A DNA stretch of 64,000 nucleotides from Streptomyces sp. NBC_01224. Its GTDB lineage: Bacteria; Actinomycetota; Actinomycetes; Streptomycetales; Streptomycetaceae. The translations under genes and the position numbers were made by a program. Below the pieces are notes generated by a model, which saw nothing but the letters and a program-made list of their open reading frames with translations, did no database searches and had not been told where the DNA came from. Shown in pieces: positions 49,688 through 58,307 of this stretch (its first letter is position 1; every line of letters starts with the position of its first letter). The stretch lies in the NCBI RefSeq assembly GCF_036002945.1, contig NZ_CP108529.1, positions 8,923,001 through 8,987,000 on the forward strand, given 5' to 3'.

Positions 49688-50440
49688 TGTGCGGTGAAGG
49701 ACCGTGACGGCCTCCACGATGTCAGTGATTCGGTTGGTGCTGCAGCGGAGCTTGCGGAGAAGTCGCCAGCCCTTCAGGGTGGCCATGGCCTGCCCGCCGA
49801 CGCAGCGGTTCTTGGCGTGGGTGGTGTTGTGACGCCGTTGCCACCGCTTGAGGCGGCGGCCCCGGAGCGGGACGCGGACGGGACGGCCGGCGCCCTGGTA
49901 TACCTTGTCCGCCCAGCACTTGAGTCCTTCAGGCCGTGAGTCGAACCGGGCAGGGCGGGCGAAGCCCACAGCAGCCGCCCCAACGGATCGGTCAGAACCT
50001 GGACGCTCATGCCATGTCGTTTGTGTTTGCCCGAGTAGTAGGGCGTATCTGCGGCGATCCGGTCGATTGGCAAGCCGTCCAGAATGACGAATGCTTTCGT
50101 CCGGACTGTCATCATCGCCTCGGCCAAGGTCGGAGCGAGGGCGGCCAGGACGTCGACGGCCTCGCGTATGTAGCGGTAGACCGTTGCGATCCCGATGCCG
50201 AACCCGGTGGCGAGCTGGGCGTAGGTGTCACCGCACCGCAGATGAGCCAGGGCGAGAAGGGCCTGGCGGCTGGCTGTCCGACGGCGCCGCCGCGTGCTGA
50301 TCTCCTGGCGCCGGGAAGTGAGTTGCCCGGTCAGGTACCGCAGGTTGCGGCTGGGCAGGTCGATCGAGGACGGGTAGACAAGCACGCGGAGCTCCAGGCA
50401 GCGCGGTGGATCTTGGACGTGACATCGTCTACCAGGAACT
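49679..50440 (-). mobile_element. IS5-like transposase (DDE_Tnp_4 type), frameshifted
   Basis: The minus strand encodes an N-terminal part from 50385 (MLVYPSSIDLPSRNLRYL, helix-turn-helix LATGFGIGIATVYRYIREA, first DDE Asp in FVILDGLPIDRI) and a C-terminal part in another frame (GLKCWADKVYQGAG, then KRWQRRHNTTHAKNR). A deletion/frameshift near 49935 separates them, and two residues are missing after ILDG compared with relatives. It appears to have inserted into the phosphotransferase gene just to its right. A 5' remnant of the same family lies at 54434-54660. Confidence 0.75.
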
Positions 50441-50479
50441 TCGTCGTTTCACCGAGCCGTCCAACTCGTGGGCTGCTCG

Positions 50480-51009
50480 ACCAAGTTGGAAGAACCTCAC
50501 GGCCGTATCGATGCCGGGGAAGACGCTGTGGACCGTTCTCGTGACCAGTTCGTGTGTGAGGGTCTCGGTGTCCGGTGTCGCGATGCGGTTGGTGTGCTGT
50601 GCGGCGAGGGCGTCCAGGGAGGTGTTCAGCGCGGCTCACCACTCATCGGACAGCTGCGGAACCTCCGCCAGCACGGCGCTGCCCACCGGCGGCCCCGGCA
50701 GCAGTCTCGTCCGCCCGCCACATAACCGCCTCCGTCTCGTCCCGCCACGCGACGCCGGCGAGCCAGGCCGGTTTCGTGATCCTGAGCAGGGCCTCAGCGG
50801 ACGCGGTGCCGTCCCCGCCCTGGACCCCGATCCGGTCGAGTCCGCGCCGCGCGATGCGCACCCACGTATCGCGGTCCGTACTCGCGCCCAGAGACCGGCG
50901 CTTACGCACCACCGTCTTCCTGGTCCAGGCACACCCCCAGCGACCGCTCCACACGGTTCAGTACGGCTTCCACGGGTTCCTTGCGTAGATCCACCGAGCG
51001 CAGCGTCAT
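50480..51009 (-). pseudogene. Phosphotransferase-like gene, frameshifted and interrupted
   Basis: Read on the minus strand from ATG 51009 (MTLRSVDLRKEPVEAVLNRV), the sequence continues in a second frame (KTVVRKRRSLGASTDRDTWV, then RITKPAWLAGVAWRDETEAV) and a third (AALNTSLDALAAQHTNRIAT). Together these resemble a small aminoglycoside-phosphotransferase-like protein. At least two frameshifts and an internal stop are present, and the C-terminal part with the catalytic loop is replaced by IS5-like sequence. It is not functional. Confidence 0.6.
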
Positions 51010-51259
51010 ACGCCTGAACGTACCAAGTCCCAGTTGCACTTCGAGGGAGATCTGGGGCAAGGCATAGCTCTCGCCGGCAGCGGGCGGCAACCCGCTGCCG
51101 GAATTCTCGGTGCATGGACCTGTCCCTGATCCGCCGGACAAGTCCCGGAACATACGGGCCCGGGTCAGGGCGGGAGTTCCGCGCGGCGCAGCCGGGTGAA
51201 GGCCAGACCGGCCGCCGCCCTGCCGCGCACACCGCGGCGCCGACGACGGATCACGAGGT

Positions 51260-51294
51260 GAAAAAAGGGCGGTCCGCCTCGGGCGGACCGCCCT
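51260..51294 (-). terminator. Intrinsic terminator of the GH84 gene
   Basis: A 13-bp perfect stem (51266-51278 with 51282-51294) and a 3-nt loop. On the minus strand it is followed by a run of six T (51265-51260). It lies 38 bp after the stop of the minus-strand hexosaminidase gene. Confidence 0.88.
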
Positions 51295-51331
51295 CCTGCC
51301 TCTTGACTACGTCTTGGCGGCTACCGCCGGA

Positions 51332-53743
51332 TCACGCCGCGGGCGAGCCGTAGATGCCCATCTCGTAGACCGAGTAGCCCCAGGTCGTCTTCCGCTTAAC
51401 GCCCTGTATTCGGACATACTGCACCGCACTGTCGAAGTTGATCTTGATCACGTCATTGCCGCAGCTGTCGGGGTGCCGGGTGGCCGCCTCGCTCCAGTTG
51501 GTCCCGTCCAGGGACGTCTGGATCTGGTACTCGGTCGCGCAGGCGCCCTCCCAGGCGAGGGTTACCGCTGCGACTTCGGCGGGGGCGGCGAGCTTCACCT
51601 GGACCCACTCGTTGTCGCTGTAGCCGGATGCCCAACGAGTGCCGAGCTGACCGTCGTTGACGTACCGGGCCGAGAGCCGGTCGAGGTTCTGCTCGACGCT
51701 GGATGCGCTCGCCGTGCCCTTCAGCGCGAGGTTCTCCGAGCCGCCCGCGGCATCCCACAGCTGAAGCCGGATGTCCGCCTGGATGAGGAAGGAGTCGAGT
51801 ACCCCGTCGCCGACCTTGGGCTGGGCCTTGCCCCAGGTGTTGCGCGCCGGATCGACCCGTACGGCCCGGGCCTGCTTCTGCAGAGCCTCGGAGTCGGCGA
51901 GCAGTGCCTCGGCCTTCTCCTTGTCACCGGCCTGCCGGGCTGCGAGCGCGTCCAGTGTCTTCACCATCGACATGCCCCACAGCTGGGTGGCGTCCAGCCA
52001 GGGCTTGGCATCGGCAGCGAAGCCCTGCTCCACGGATCCGGCCCGGATGGCGGCCGGGGCGTCCTCGATTTCGTTCGCGTAGGTGCGCAGCGCCTTGACA
52101 GAACTGGTGCGGTCGCCCGCGTCCCATGCCTTCCAGAACTCGGTTAGCCGGCCGACGAGTTCGGGTGCCTGGGACTGCCAGGGGGTGGTGCCGAAGGTCG
52201 GGGCCAGGTGTTCCAGGTCGGCGAAGACGAGCAGCGCGTTGGTGGCCCGGCGGTCACCGCCCGCGAGGTAGGCCATGGCGCGCGCCCAGCTCGCCTTCGC
52301 GTCGTACGCCTTGTCGTTCCAGGTGAAGTCCGCGGCGCCGAAGACCGCGATCTTGCTGGCGTACGGTTGGTTCATCGGGTTCGCGACGATGCCGGAGAGG
52401 TGCTCGGAGAGTCCCGCCTCGCGCTTGTCGTACGGGGCGAGCAGCAGCCGGCCGCTGGTGTTGCCGTAGTCGTTGACCGGGTAGTTGTCCCAGACGAAGA
52501 CCTTGCGGCCGAAGAGCTTGGAGGCGCCGTCGGCCTGCTCGTTGGTGATCGCGGGCGGTACGACGTCGGTGCCGGTCCACATGACCACGACCGCGGGGTC
52601 GAGGGTGGCCCGCATCGTCTGCTTGTAGGTGGTGTCGGTCAGGTCGCCGTACTCGGTCGGCACCATCTGCAGCGGCCGGGCGCCCTCATGGGTGGCGATG
52701 AAGTTCCGCTGGAGGTCGTTGAGCAGATCCACCTGCGCCTTCGCGGCCGCGGTGCGTCCCGGTTGGCCGTACGCCGCCTGGTCGGCCGCGCAGTTCCACC
52801 TGGTGTAGCTGATGTCGTCCAGCGGGATGGAGAAGGACCGGGTGCCCAGGTCGTAGAGGGCCTGGAGCTTGGCCTTGAGGGCCTTGCGGTCGTCGGGGTC
52901 GGAGTAGCAGATCGAGCCGCCGGGTGAGACGGCGAAGGTGAAGCGGACGTGGTTCGCGGAGGCCCGGTTCACCAGCTCGCCCAGTTCGTCGAGTTTGTCG
53001 GTGGGATAGGGGTCGCGCCACTTGTCGCGGTGGTAGGGGTCGTCCTTGGGCGCGTAGATATAGGTGTTGGCCTTGATGTCGCCGTAGAAGTCCATCTGAT
53101 CCAGCCGCTCGGCGAGCGTCCAGGGCTGACCGTAGAAGCCCTCGATCGTGCCGCGCAGCGGCATCGACGGGAAGTCGACGGCCTGCGCGCCGGCAATCTT
53201 CCAGCCGTCGTCGCCGCGGACGAAGAGCTGATGGAGCGTCTGCACGGCGTAGAACTGGCCGGTGGCGTCGTGACCGCCCAGGGCCATCTGCGCTCCCCGC
53301 TCACTGGCGTTGACCCGCAGGGCGTATCCCTCGGCGCGGTCCGGGGCGGCCACGTTGCCGAGCGCCTCGGCAACGTCCGGCCGGGCGGCCGGGCCGATCC
53401 GCACGGTGAGCAGGCCTGCGGCGGCCTTGGGGACGTTGCCGGGCGTGACGATGTCGACCCGGTCGGCGCCGTGCTTCCTGAGCTCGCGGACGAGGCGGTC
53501 ACGCGCTGCCGCGTCCGTGGCGTCGTCGGCGACGAGGAGCACACGGCCGGTCACGGTGACATCGCGGCCAGAGCGGGTGAGCGACTGGGGCGTGGGGGAG
53601 ACGGGCGGCAGCGGTTCGGCGGTGGCGTGCGGGTCCTGCTGCGATGTTGCGGCAAAGGCCACGGGGCCCTGAGCCAGTGCGCCGGAGGCCATGGAACTTG
53701 CAAGTGCGAGACATGCGCTCAGAGCGATAACGCGTCTTCCCAT
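51332..53743 (-). CDS. Secreted beta-N-acetylglucosaminidase, GH84 (hyaluronidase/NagJ-like) with C-terminal CBM32
   Basis: An 803-residue protein. A signal peptide (RRVIALSACLALASSMASGA) is followed by an N-terminal GH20b-like domain (~45-175) and a GH84 catalytic domain (~180-480) with RGTIEGFYGQPW and the catalytic Asp pair in SIPLDDISY (309-310). A helical linker region comes next, and a C-terminal F5/8-type carbohydrate-binding module runs from ~665-803 (NLALKGTASASS; DGQLGTRWASGYSDNEWVQV). It cleaves terminal beta-GlcNAc from glycans outside the cell. ATG 53743 has GGAG in front on the minus strand. A dre-like palindrome lies 11-26 bp upstream of the start, and an intrinsic terminator follows the stop. 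It is a single-gene unit. Confidence 0.92.
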   Translation of the reverse strand: MGRRVIALSACLALASSMASGALAQGPVAFAATSQQDPHATAEPLPPVSPTPQSLTRSGRDVTVTGRVLLVADDATDAAARDRLVRELRKHGADRVDIVTPGNVPKAAAGLLTVRIGPAARPDVAEALGNVAAPDRAEGYALRVNASERGAQMALGGHDATGQFYAVQTLHQLFVRGDDGWKIAGAQAVDFPSMPLRGTIEGFYGQPWTLAERLDQMDFYGDIKANTYIYAPKDDPYHRDKWRDPYPTDKLDELGELVNRASANHVRFTFAVSPGGSICYSDPDDRKALKAKLQALYDLGTRSFSIPLDDISYTRWNCAADQAAYGQPGRTAAAKAQVDLLNDLQRNFIATHEGARPLQMVPTEYGDLTDTTYKQTMRATLDPAVVVMWTGTDVVPPAITNEQADGASKLFGRKVFVWDNYPVNDYGNTSGRLLLAPYDKREAGLSEHLSGIVANPMNQPYASKIAVFGAADFTWNDKAYDAKASWARAMAYLAGGDRRATNALLVFADLEHLAPTFGTTPWQSQAPELVGRLTEFWKAWDAGDRTSSVKALRTYANEIEDAPAAIRAGSVEQGFAADAKPWLDATQLWGMSMVKTLDALAARQAGDKEKAEALLADSEALQKQARAVRVDPARNTWGKAQPKVGDGVLDSFLIQADIRLQLWDAAGGSENLALKGTASASSVEQNLDRLSARYVNDGQLGTRWASGYSDNEWVQVKLAAPAEVAAVTLAWEGACATEYQIQTSLDGTNWSEAATRHPDSCGNDVIKINFDSAVQYVRIQGVKRKTTWGYSVYEMGIYGSPAA

Positions 53744-53753
53744 CAGGGCTCCA

Positions 53754-53769
53754 AGAGGTCTAGACCAAT
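53754..53769. promoter_or_regulatory. Putative DasR-responsive (dre) operator
   Basis: AGAGGTCTAGACCAAT matches 13 of 16 positions of the Streptomyces dre consensus ACTGGTCTAGACCAGT, with a perfect GGTCTAGACC core. It lies just upstream of the GH84 hexosaminidase ribosome site. DasR represses GlcNAc and chitin-use genes when GlcNAc-derived phosphosugars are absent, so control of a GlcNAc-releasing enzyme makes sense. The rest of 53770-54001 shows nothing clear. Confidence 0.75.
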
Positions 53770-54001
53770 ATTCTGCCCGCAAGGATAGTGGTGGAACTCC
53801 ATTCCCCGTCAAGGGCGCCGACCGTATTTGGGGCGGGTCAATGCCCGTTTCTCGGCTTCGCGCTCGGCAACCACCAACTACCGCACCGCCTCGGCCGGGT
53901 TCGCAGCGATCCGAGGTGCCGCGGGCGGGTGACGGAGGCGGTCGGGAGCCGCGCACACAGGTGCGGAATCGGCTGCCCCTCACCCTCCACCGTGTCGGGC
54001 T

Positions 54002-54363
54002 GTGCTCCCGCACGGCAAGGTCTACGTCGTCGGGCAGCGCGGCAGCGGCGTCGCGAAGATAGGAACGTCTGTGAACCTGAAGCAGCGGGTGCCGTCTCTG
54101 CAGGCCGGGAATCCGCTTGTGCTGGAGGCCCTGGGGACGTACAGGGGCGGCGTGGGCCTTGAACGGTACCTGCACGACCTCTTCGAGGACCGGCGGGGTA
54201 GGGAGCACGGTTCGACTTCGGTGACAACGACCCTGCCGGCGTTGTGGACGACGCGGTCTTCGAAGGTATCCAGAGCGCTACCCAAACCGGGGTCGCTTCT
54301 GACACCGAGACGGCCCTATGCGAGCTCCCCGCAGGCCAGAAGCGTTTCGGGAGATTCTTCTGA
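54002..54363 (+). pseudogene. GIY-YIG (MUG113/T5orf172-type) nuclease-like gene, frameshifted
   Basis: From GTG 54002 the frame reads HGKVYVVGQRGSGVAKIGTS and ERYLHDLFEDRRGREH, the compact GIY-YIG-like domain with KIGTS in place of the second motif. Near 54213 the frame shifts; the continuation FDFGDNDPAGVVDDAVFEG runs to a stop at 54361-54363. Relatives keep RxEWFDFGD in one frame, so a two-base change at GEH has broken the gene. No N-terminal partner domain is seen. Confidence 0.55.
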
Positions 54364-54433
54364 AACCTCACGTCCCAGTGAGTACTTTCCAACCTGACGG
54401 CATGGCCTGGCGGTTGGTGGACTGTACGAACTG

Positions 54434-54495
54434 ATGAAGCTCCTGGTCGGCACGGGTTCACGACCAAGATCACCCGTGCCGACCAGGAGCTTCAT
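54434..54495. repeat. Perfect 24-bp inverted repeat beside IS remnant
   Basis: Arms 54434-54457 and 54472-54495 are exact reverse complements with a 14-nt loop. The sequence also aligns with the leader of the IS5-like transposase on the minus strand near 50390-50435, where the palindrome is eroded. It is probably the transposase leader hairpin of an IS5-like element. Confidence 0.65.
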
Positions 54496-54660
54496 GTGCT
54501 TGTCTGCCCATCGGCGATCGATCTGTCCAGCGCACACATGCGCCACCTCGCCGCTCACCGCCGCAAGATCGGGACCCGGTGGCGCCGTGTCGTGCCGGCC
54601 GTCAAGCTCTGCTGGTCCTGGCCCATTTGCGATGCGGCGATACCTACGCCCGGCCCGTCC
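54472..54660 (+). mobile_element. 5' remnant of an IS5-like transposase
   Basis: The sequence encodes LVCPSAIDLSSAHMRHLAAH, which parallels LVYPSSIDLPSRNLRYLTGQ of the IS5-like copy at 50385. After a frameshift it continues GRQALLVLAHLRCGDTYA. Everything downstream of the helix-turn-helix is missing. Confidence 0.65.
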
Positions 54661-54714
54661 AAAGCTGTTCAACGAAAGGCGCGGAACTTTGCAGTACTGC
54701 AAGTGGGCGATCCG

Positions 54715-54910
54715 GCGGTTACCGGCCCGCACATCGAGCTGTTGAAGGCTGCATGCCGTCCTCCCGCCGCCCTCGCCGCCGCCCTGTGCGGCCGCCAGGG
54801 GGTGTGGGCGCCGAGGCCGATCGGGGAGCGCAGGCGGGAGAGGTGTTCCTCGGGTACGTCGGCTTCGCGCAGGAGTTGCCGGCGCTGTTGGTGGGTGCGG
54901 CGGGAGTCCC
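54715..54910 (-). pseudogene. Scrap of an XdhC/CoxI-like gene
   Basis: The minus strand reads SRRTHQQRRQLLREADVPEE, then HLSRLRSPIGL, resembling the C-terminal block of XdhC/CoxI proteins (molybdenum hydroxylase maturation). Beyond SPIGL the frame decays. No xanthine dehydrogenase genes are nearby. Confidence 0.45.
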
Positions 54911-55137
54911 TTTCGGCATCGTCGCCGCCACCGGCACCCTCCTCGGCCTCGGCGCGCCCCACCTCACGGGCCACCTCATCGACGCCGCGGACACCCCGGC
55001 CTCCGGTTACACCACTCCTTCCTCATCGCTGCCCTCGTCATGGTCATCACCGGCCTGCTCGCCATAACCAGCATCCGCCCGGAGCGCGACGCACAACGCC
55101 TGGGACTGGACCACACCGTGGCGGACAACCCGCACTG
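54880..55137 (+). pseudogene. C-terminal scrap of an MFS transporter
   Basis: Two hydrophobic segments in different frames: VGAAGVPFGIVAATGTLLGL, then after a shift near 55010 FLIAALVMVITGLLAITSIR, followed by PERDAQRLGLDHTVADNPH and a stop. This is the usual last two transmembrane helices and tail of a major facilitator protein. No N-terminal part exists. Confidence 0.5.
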
Positions 55138-55261
55138 AAACAGCGAGCCGAGTCCACGCCTGCCCGGACTCGGGATCGTAGGTGTCGGGCATGGCGAAGC
55201 CGCGCGGCGCGTGGGTCGCCGCGAGGCCGAGGACGGATTCGCCGCGGGATCGCGGCTTCCT

Positions 55262-55882
55262 TCAAACTTTCGGAGACACAGGCTCGGAGACGGTGTCGAT
55301 CAGCATCGGCAGGTAGGTGACGGCCAGCTGCTCGGAGGCCAACTGGTCTGGTTCGACGAGGTTTTGGGCCAGAGCGCCCTCGTGGACGGCCGTGGTGAGG
55401 CGGGCGAGGGAATCCAGGTCGACGGTCGGTCTGCGGCCGAGGCGGTCGAAGAGGCGGGCGAGGAGGTGGGCGATCTCCTCGCGGAGGCGGCGGTCGTGCT
55501 CGGCCAGGGTGCGGGCCGTGGCGGGGTGCCTGATGGCGTGCAGAGTGAACTCAGTGGACAGCAGGTACCAGCGGCGCTCGGTCTCGTCGACGGTGTTCAT
55601 CCGCCTGAGCACCGTCCGTAGCGGGTCGTCGGCCGTGTCCAGCTCGTCAACCGCCTGGGTCAGGTGGTCGATCACTCGCTGCGCATGCAGGTTGAACAGT
55701 GCGAAGAACAACTCTTCCTTGGTGCGGAAGTTGGAGTAGAACGCCCCGCGCGTCAGCCCTGCGCGCTCACAGATCACCTCGATGGACGAGCCGTAGAAGC
55801 CGCGCTCGGCGAATGTCTCCTGAGCTGCCTCCAGCAGCCGCGCGGTCGTCTGCGGGCGGCGCTTCGTGGGTCCCTTCGGCAA
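55262..55882 (-). CDS. TetR-family transcriptional regulator
   Basis: A 206-residue protein. The N-terminal helix-turn-helix is clear (RLLEAAQETFAERGFYGSSI, then ICERAGLTRGAFYSNFRTKEEL), with a divergent ligand-binding C-terminal domain. The start is TTG at 55882, supported by GGGGAGGAAC just upstream; no better in-frame start exists. It is divergent from the aldolase/MFS/amidohydrolase genes, and the ~170-bp gap holds a palindrome (55939-55968). It is therefore probably the local repressor of that catabolic unit and of itself. The ligand is unknown. Confidence 0.9.
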   Translation of the reverse strand: MPKGPTKRRPQTTARLLEAAQETFAERGFYGSSIEVICERAGLTRGAFYSNFRTKEELFFALFNLHAQRVIDHLTQAVDELDTADDPLRTVLRRMNTVDETERRWYLLSTEFTLHAIRHPATARTLAEHDRRLREEIAHLLARLFDRLGRRPTVDLDSLARLTTAVHEGALAQNLVEPDQLASEQLAVTYLPMLIDTVSEPVSPKV

Positions 55883-55938
55883 GTTTGTTCCTCCCCGGCC
55901 ATTGACACCTCTGCGTGACTCGCCTCACGATACAGCAT

Positions 55939-55968
55939 CGTATGGGATGCAATCCTGTATCCCATACG
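55939..55968. promoter_or_regulatory. Candidate TetR operator in the divergent promoter region
   Basis: CGTATGGGA (55939-55947) and TCCCATACG (55960-55968) form a 9-bp inverted repeat with a 12-nt spacer. Further GATAC/GTATC half-sites lie around it. Position between the divergent TetR gene and the catabolic genes fits a TetR operator. Confidence 0.6.
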
Positions 55969-56053
55969 GGATCGTATCTGTTTGGGGTTGCATTCGATGC
56001 AGCTCGCGTTGCGTTCGGGCGCCTCTCGTTCGGCGCTCAGGAGCAGGCCAGCG

Positions 56054-56860
56054 ATGGAGATGTTCGCCACGGCACCGCATACCGGCATCGGGCCCGTGCC
56101 GCCGGGATTTCAGGCGATGCTCCCGCCAGAGTTCGACTCGGTGGAGCAGGAGCGGTTGCACCGCAAGCAGGAACTGGCCGCGGCGTTCCGGCTCTTCGGC
56201 AGGTTCGGATTCTCCGAGGGGGCGGCGGGCCACATCACGGCACGAGACCCGGAGAATCCCGAATGGTTCTGGGTCAATCCCTTCGGGATCGGCTTCGGCC
56301 AGATCAGGGTTTCCGACCTCGTCCTGGTCGACCACGCCGGCAATGTGGTGGAAGGCCGCCATCCGGTCAACCGTGCCGCTTTCTGCATCCACTCCGAGGT
56401 GCACAAGGCCCGCCCGGACGCCGTCGCCGCGGCCCACGCCCATTCCGTGCACGGAAAGGCGTTTTCCGCACTGCGCCGCCGCCTCGACCCGATCACGCAG
56501 GACGCCTGCGCGTTCTTCGAGGACCACGGGCTCTACGAGGACTTCCGTGGTGTCGTCAATGACACGGAGGAGGGCCGGAGGATCGGCGCGGCGCTCGGCT
56601 CTCACAAGGCCGTCATCCTCGCCAACCACGGTCTGCTGACCGTCGGTCAGAGTGTCGCCGAGGCCGCCTGGTGGTTCATCACGATGGAACGCTCCTGTCA
56701 GGCCCAGTTGCTCGCCATGGCGGCCGGAACCCCGTACCTCATCGACGGGGAGACCGCGCTCCAGGTGCGCGAACAGATCGGCACCCCACTGTCGGGGTGG
56801 TTCCAGCTCCGGCCCCTGTGGGACCAGATCACCGAGGATCAGCCGGACCTATTCGACTGA
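56054..56860 (+). CDS. Class II aldolase/adducin family protein
   Basis: A 268-residue protein with the zinc-binding HAHSVHG motif (residues ~130), the GAAGHITARDPENP stretch and ILANHGLLTVG near the C-terminus. Family members are zinc-dependent sugar-phosphate aldolases or decarboxylases, and this branch is often of unknown substrate. ATG 56054 is chosen with AGGAGC at 56038-56043; an upstream TTG frame start at 55982 would run into the operator region. It is the first gene of the run controlled by the divergent TetR gene. Confidence 0.85.
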   Translation: MEMFATAPHTGIGPVPPGFQAMLPPEFDSVEQERLHRKQELAAAFRLFGRFGFSEGAAGHITARDPENPEWFWVNPFGIGFGQIRVSDLVLVDHAGNVVEGRHPVNRAAFCIHSEVHKARPDAVAAAHAHSVHGKAFSALRRRLDPITQDACAFFEDHGLYEDFRGVVNDTEEGRRIGAALGSHKAVILANHGLLTVGQSVAEAAWWFITMERSCQAQLLAMAAGTPYLIDGETALQVREQIGTPLSGWFQLRPLWDQITEDQPDLFD

Positions 56861-57020
56861 TTGACGGCCGTGAGGCCCCACGGGCGGGTCGTCGTGACAG
56901 CTCCCGCCCGGCCCGACGGTCCGGATCGCGGCCGCCGCGAGCAGCGCCCCGTGACCGGCCTGCACCGGACCAGGGATCGCAGAGGCCCGCAGTGTCGCGG
57001 CCATCTCAGAGAGGTTCACC

Positions 57021-58307
57021 ATGCCCTTCCTCCGTTCCCCCTCCGCCTCGACGAAGCCGACCATGAGTGCCCCGCTCAGGACCACGGTGGTCCTGCTGTT
57101 CGCGGCGTGGTTCATCGACTACGTCGACCGGCTCGCCATCGCCACGATCCTCCCGACGATCGGCGACGAGTTCGATCTCGACCGAGGACAGCAGGGACTG
57201 ATCGTCTCCGTGTTCTTCGTCGCTTACGCCGCCTGCCAGATACCCGGCGGCATGCTCGCCGACAGGTTCGGCGCCAAGCGGGTCACCTGCTGGGCGCTGC
57301 TGGCCTGGTCGCTCTTCACCGCGCTGACCGGCCTGGCCTGGTCATTCACCGCCCTGCTGGCGGTGCGCTTCGTCTTCGGGGCGGCCGAGGGCATTTTCCC
57401 GTCCGCGTCCATGAAGGCGCTGGTCGAGCGGACGTCGCGCGCGGAGCGGATGGGCGCCCAGGGGCTGATCATGAGCTCCAACTCCATCGCCTCGGTCGTC
57501 GCGCCGCTGGCCGTACCGCCTCTGGCGGCAGTGGTCGGCTGGCGCTGGGCGTTCGTCCTGGCCGCCGGGACAGGCGTCCTTGTCTATTGCGCGGTGCGGC
57601 TGTGGCTGCCCGCTCCCCGGGAGAGCACCGAGGACGTCGTACGGACCGCGGGCGGCGTCCGGGTAGGGGATGTTCTGCGCATGGGCGTGCTGTGGCGCTT
57701 CTCCCTGATGCTCTTCGGGTACGCCGCCGTCATGTGGGGGCTGAGCACCTGGATACCGTCCTACCTCAGCACGGAACGCGGGCTTTCCCTCACCTCCGCC
57801 GGTGTGCTGGTGGCGGTGCCCTCCCTCGCGTCCGCAGTGGGCACCCTGCTGGGTGGGCGTTTGTCCGACCGGTTCGAGGGCCACCACCGCAAGGTGATCG
57901 TGCCCGCCATGTCGGTCGCGGCACCGGCACTGTGCCTCATGGCGCTCTCTTCCAGCCTGACCGGCGCCATCGCCTTCGGCACGATCGCCATCTTCGCCGT
58001 GTCCCTGTGCTACATGCCGATCTTCGCCGTGCCGCTGCGCAGCCTCGCCCCTGAGCTGGTCGGCGTCGGCAGCGCTGTCGTCGTCCTCGGCGGGCAGGTT
58101 GCCGGCATGGTCGTGCCGCCCGTACTGGGCGTGATCGCGGATGCGGTGTCGTTCGAAGCGGCGTTCGCCGTCCTGGCCCTCGGCCCGGTCATCGCGGCCG
58201 TCATGGCCCTTGCCACCCCGCAGGACACGGAGTGCTTTTCTGCCGCCGTCCGCCACCGCACGCGTGTGGCGGACACATTCACTGTCACCGAGAAGGAGCC
58301 CTCGTGA
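57021..58307 (+). CDS. MFS transporter, anion:cation symporter (ACS)-like
   Basis: A 428-residue membrane protein with twelve predicted helices. The loop motif is GGMLADRFGAKRV, with FIDYVDRLAIATILP in helix 1, typical of ACS symporters (hexuronate, galactonate, tartrate, phthalate and similar organic anions). An AGAGAGG site precedes ATG 57021. Its stop overlaps the GTG of the M20 gene (GTGA). It probably imports the compound degraded by the neighbouring enzymes. The exact substrate is not readable. Confidence 0.92.
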   Translation: MPFLRSPSASTKPTMSAPLRTTVVLLFAAWFIDYVDRLAIATILPTIGDEFDLDRGQQGLIVSVFFVAYAACQIPGGMLADRFGAKRVTCWALLAWSLFTALTGLAWSFTALLAVRFVFGAAEGIFPSASMKALVERTSRAERMGAQGLIMSSNSIASVVAPLAVPPLAAVVGWRWAFVLAAGTGVLVYCAVRLWLPAPRESTEDVVRTAGGVRVGDVLRMGVLWRFSLMLFGYAAVMWGLSTWIPSYLSTERGLSLTSAGVLVAVPSLASAVGTLLGGRLSDRFEGHHRKVIVPAMSVAAPALCLMALSSSLTGAIAFGTIAIFAVSLCYMPIFAVPLRSLAPELVGVGSAVVVLGGQVAGMVVPPVLGVIADAVSFEAAFAVLALGPVIAAVMALATPQDTECFSAAVRHRTRVADTFTVTEKEPS

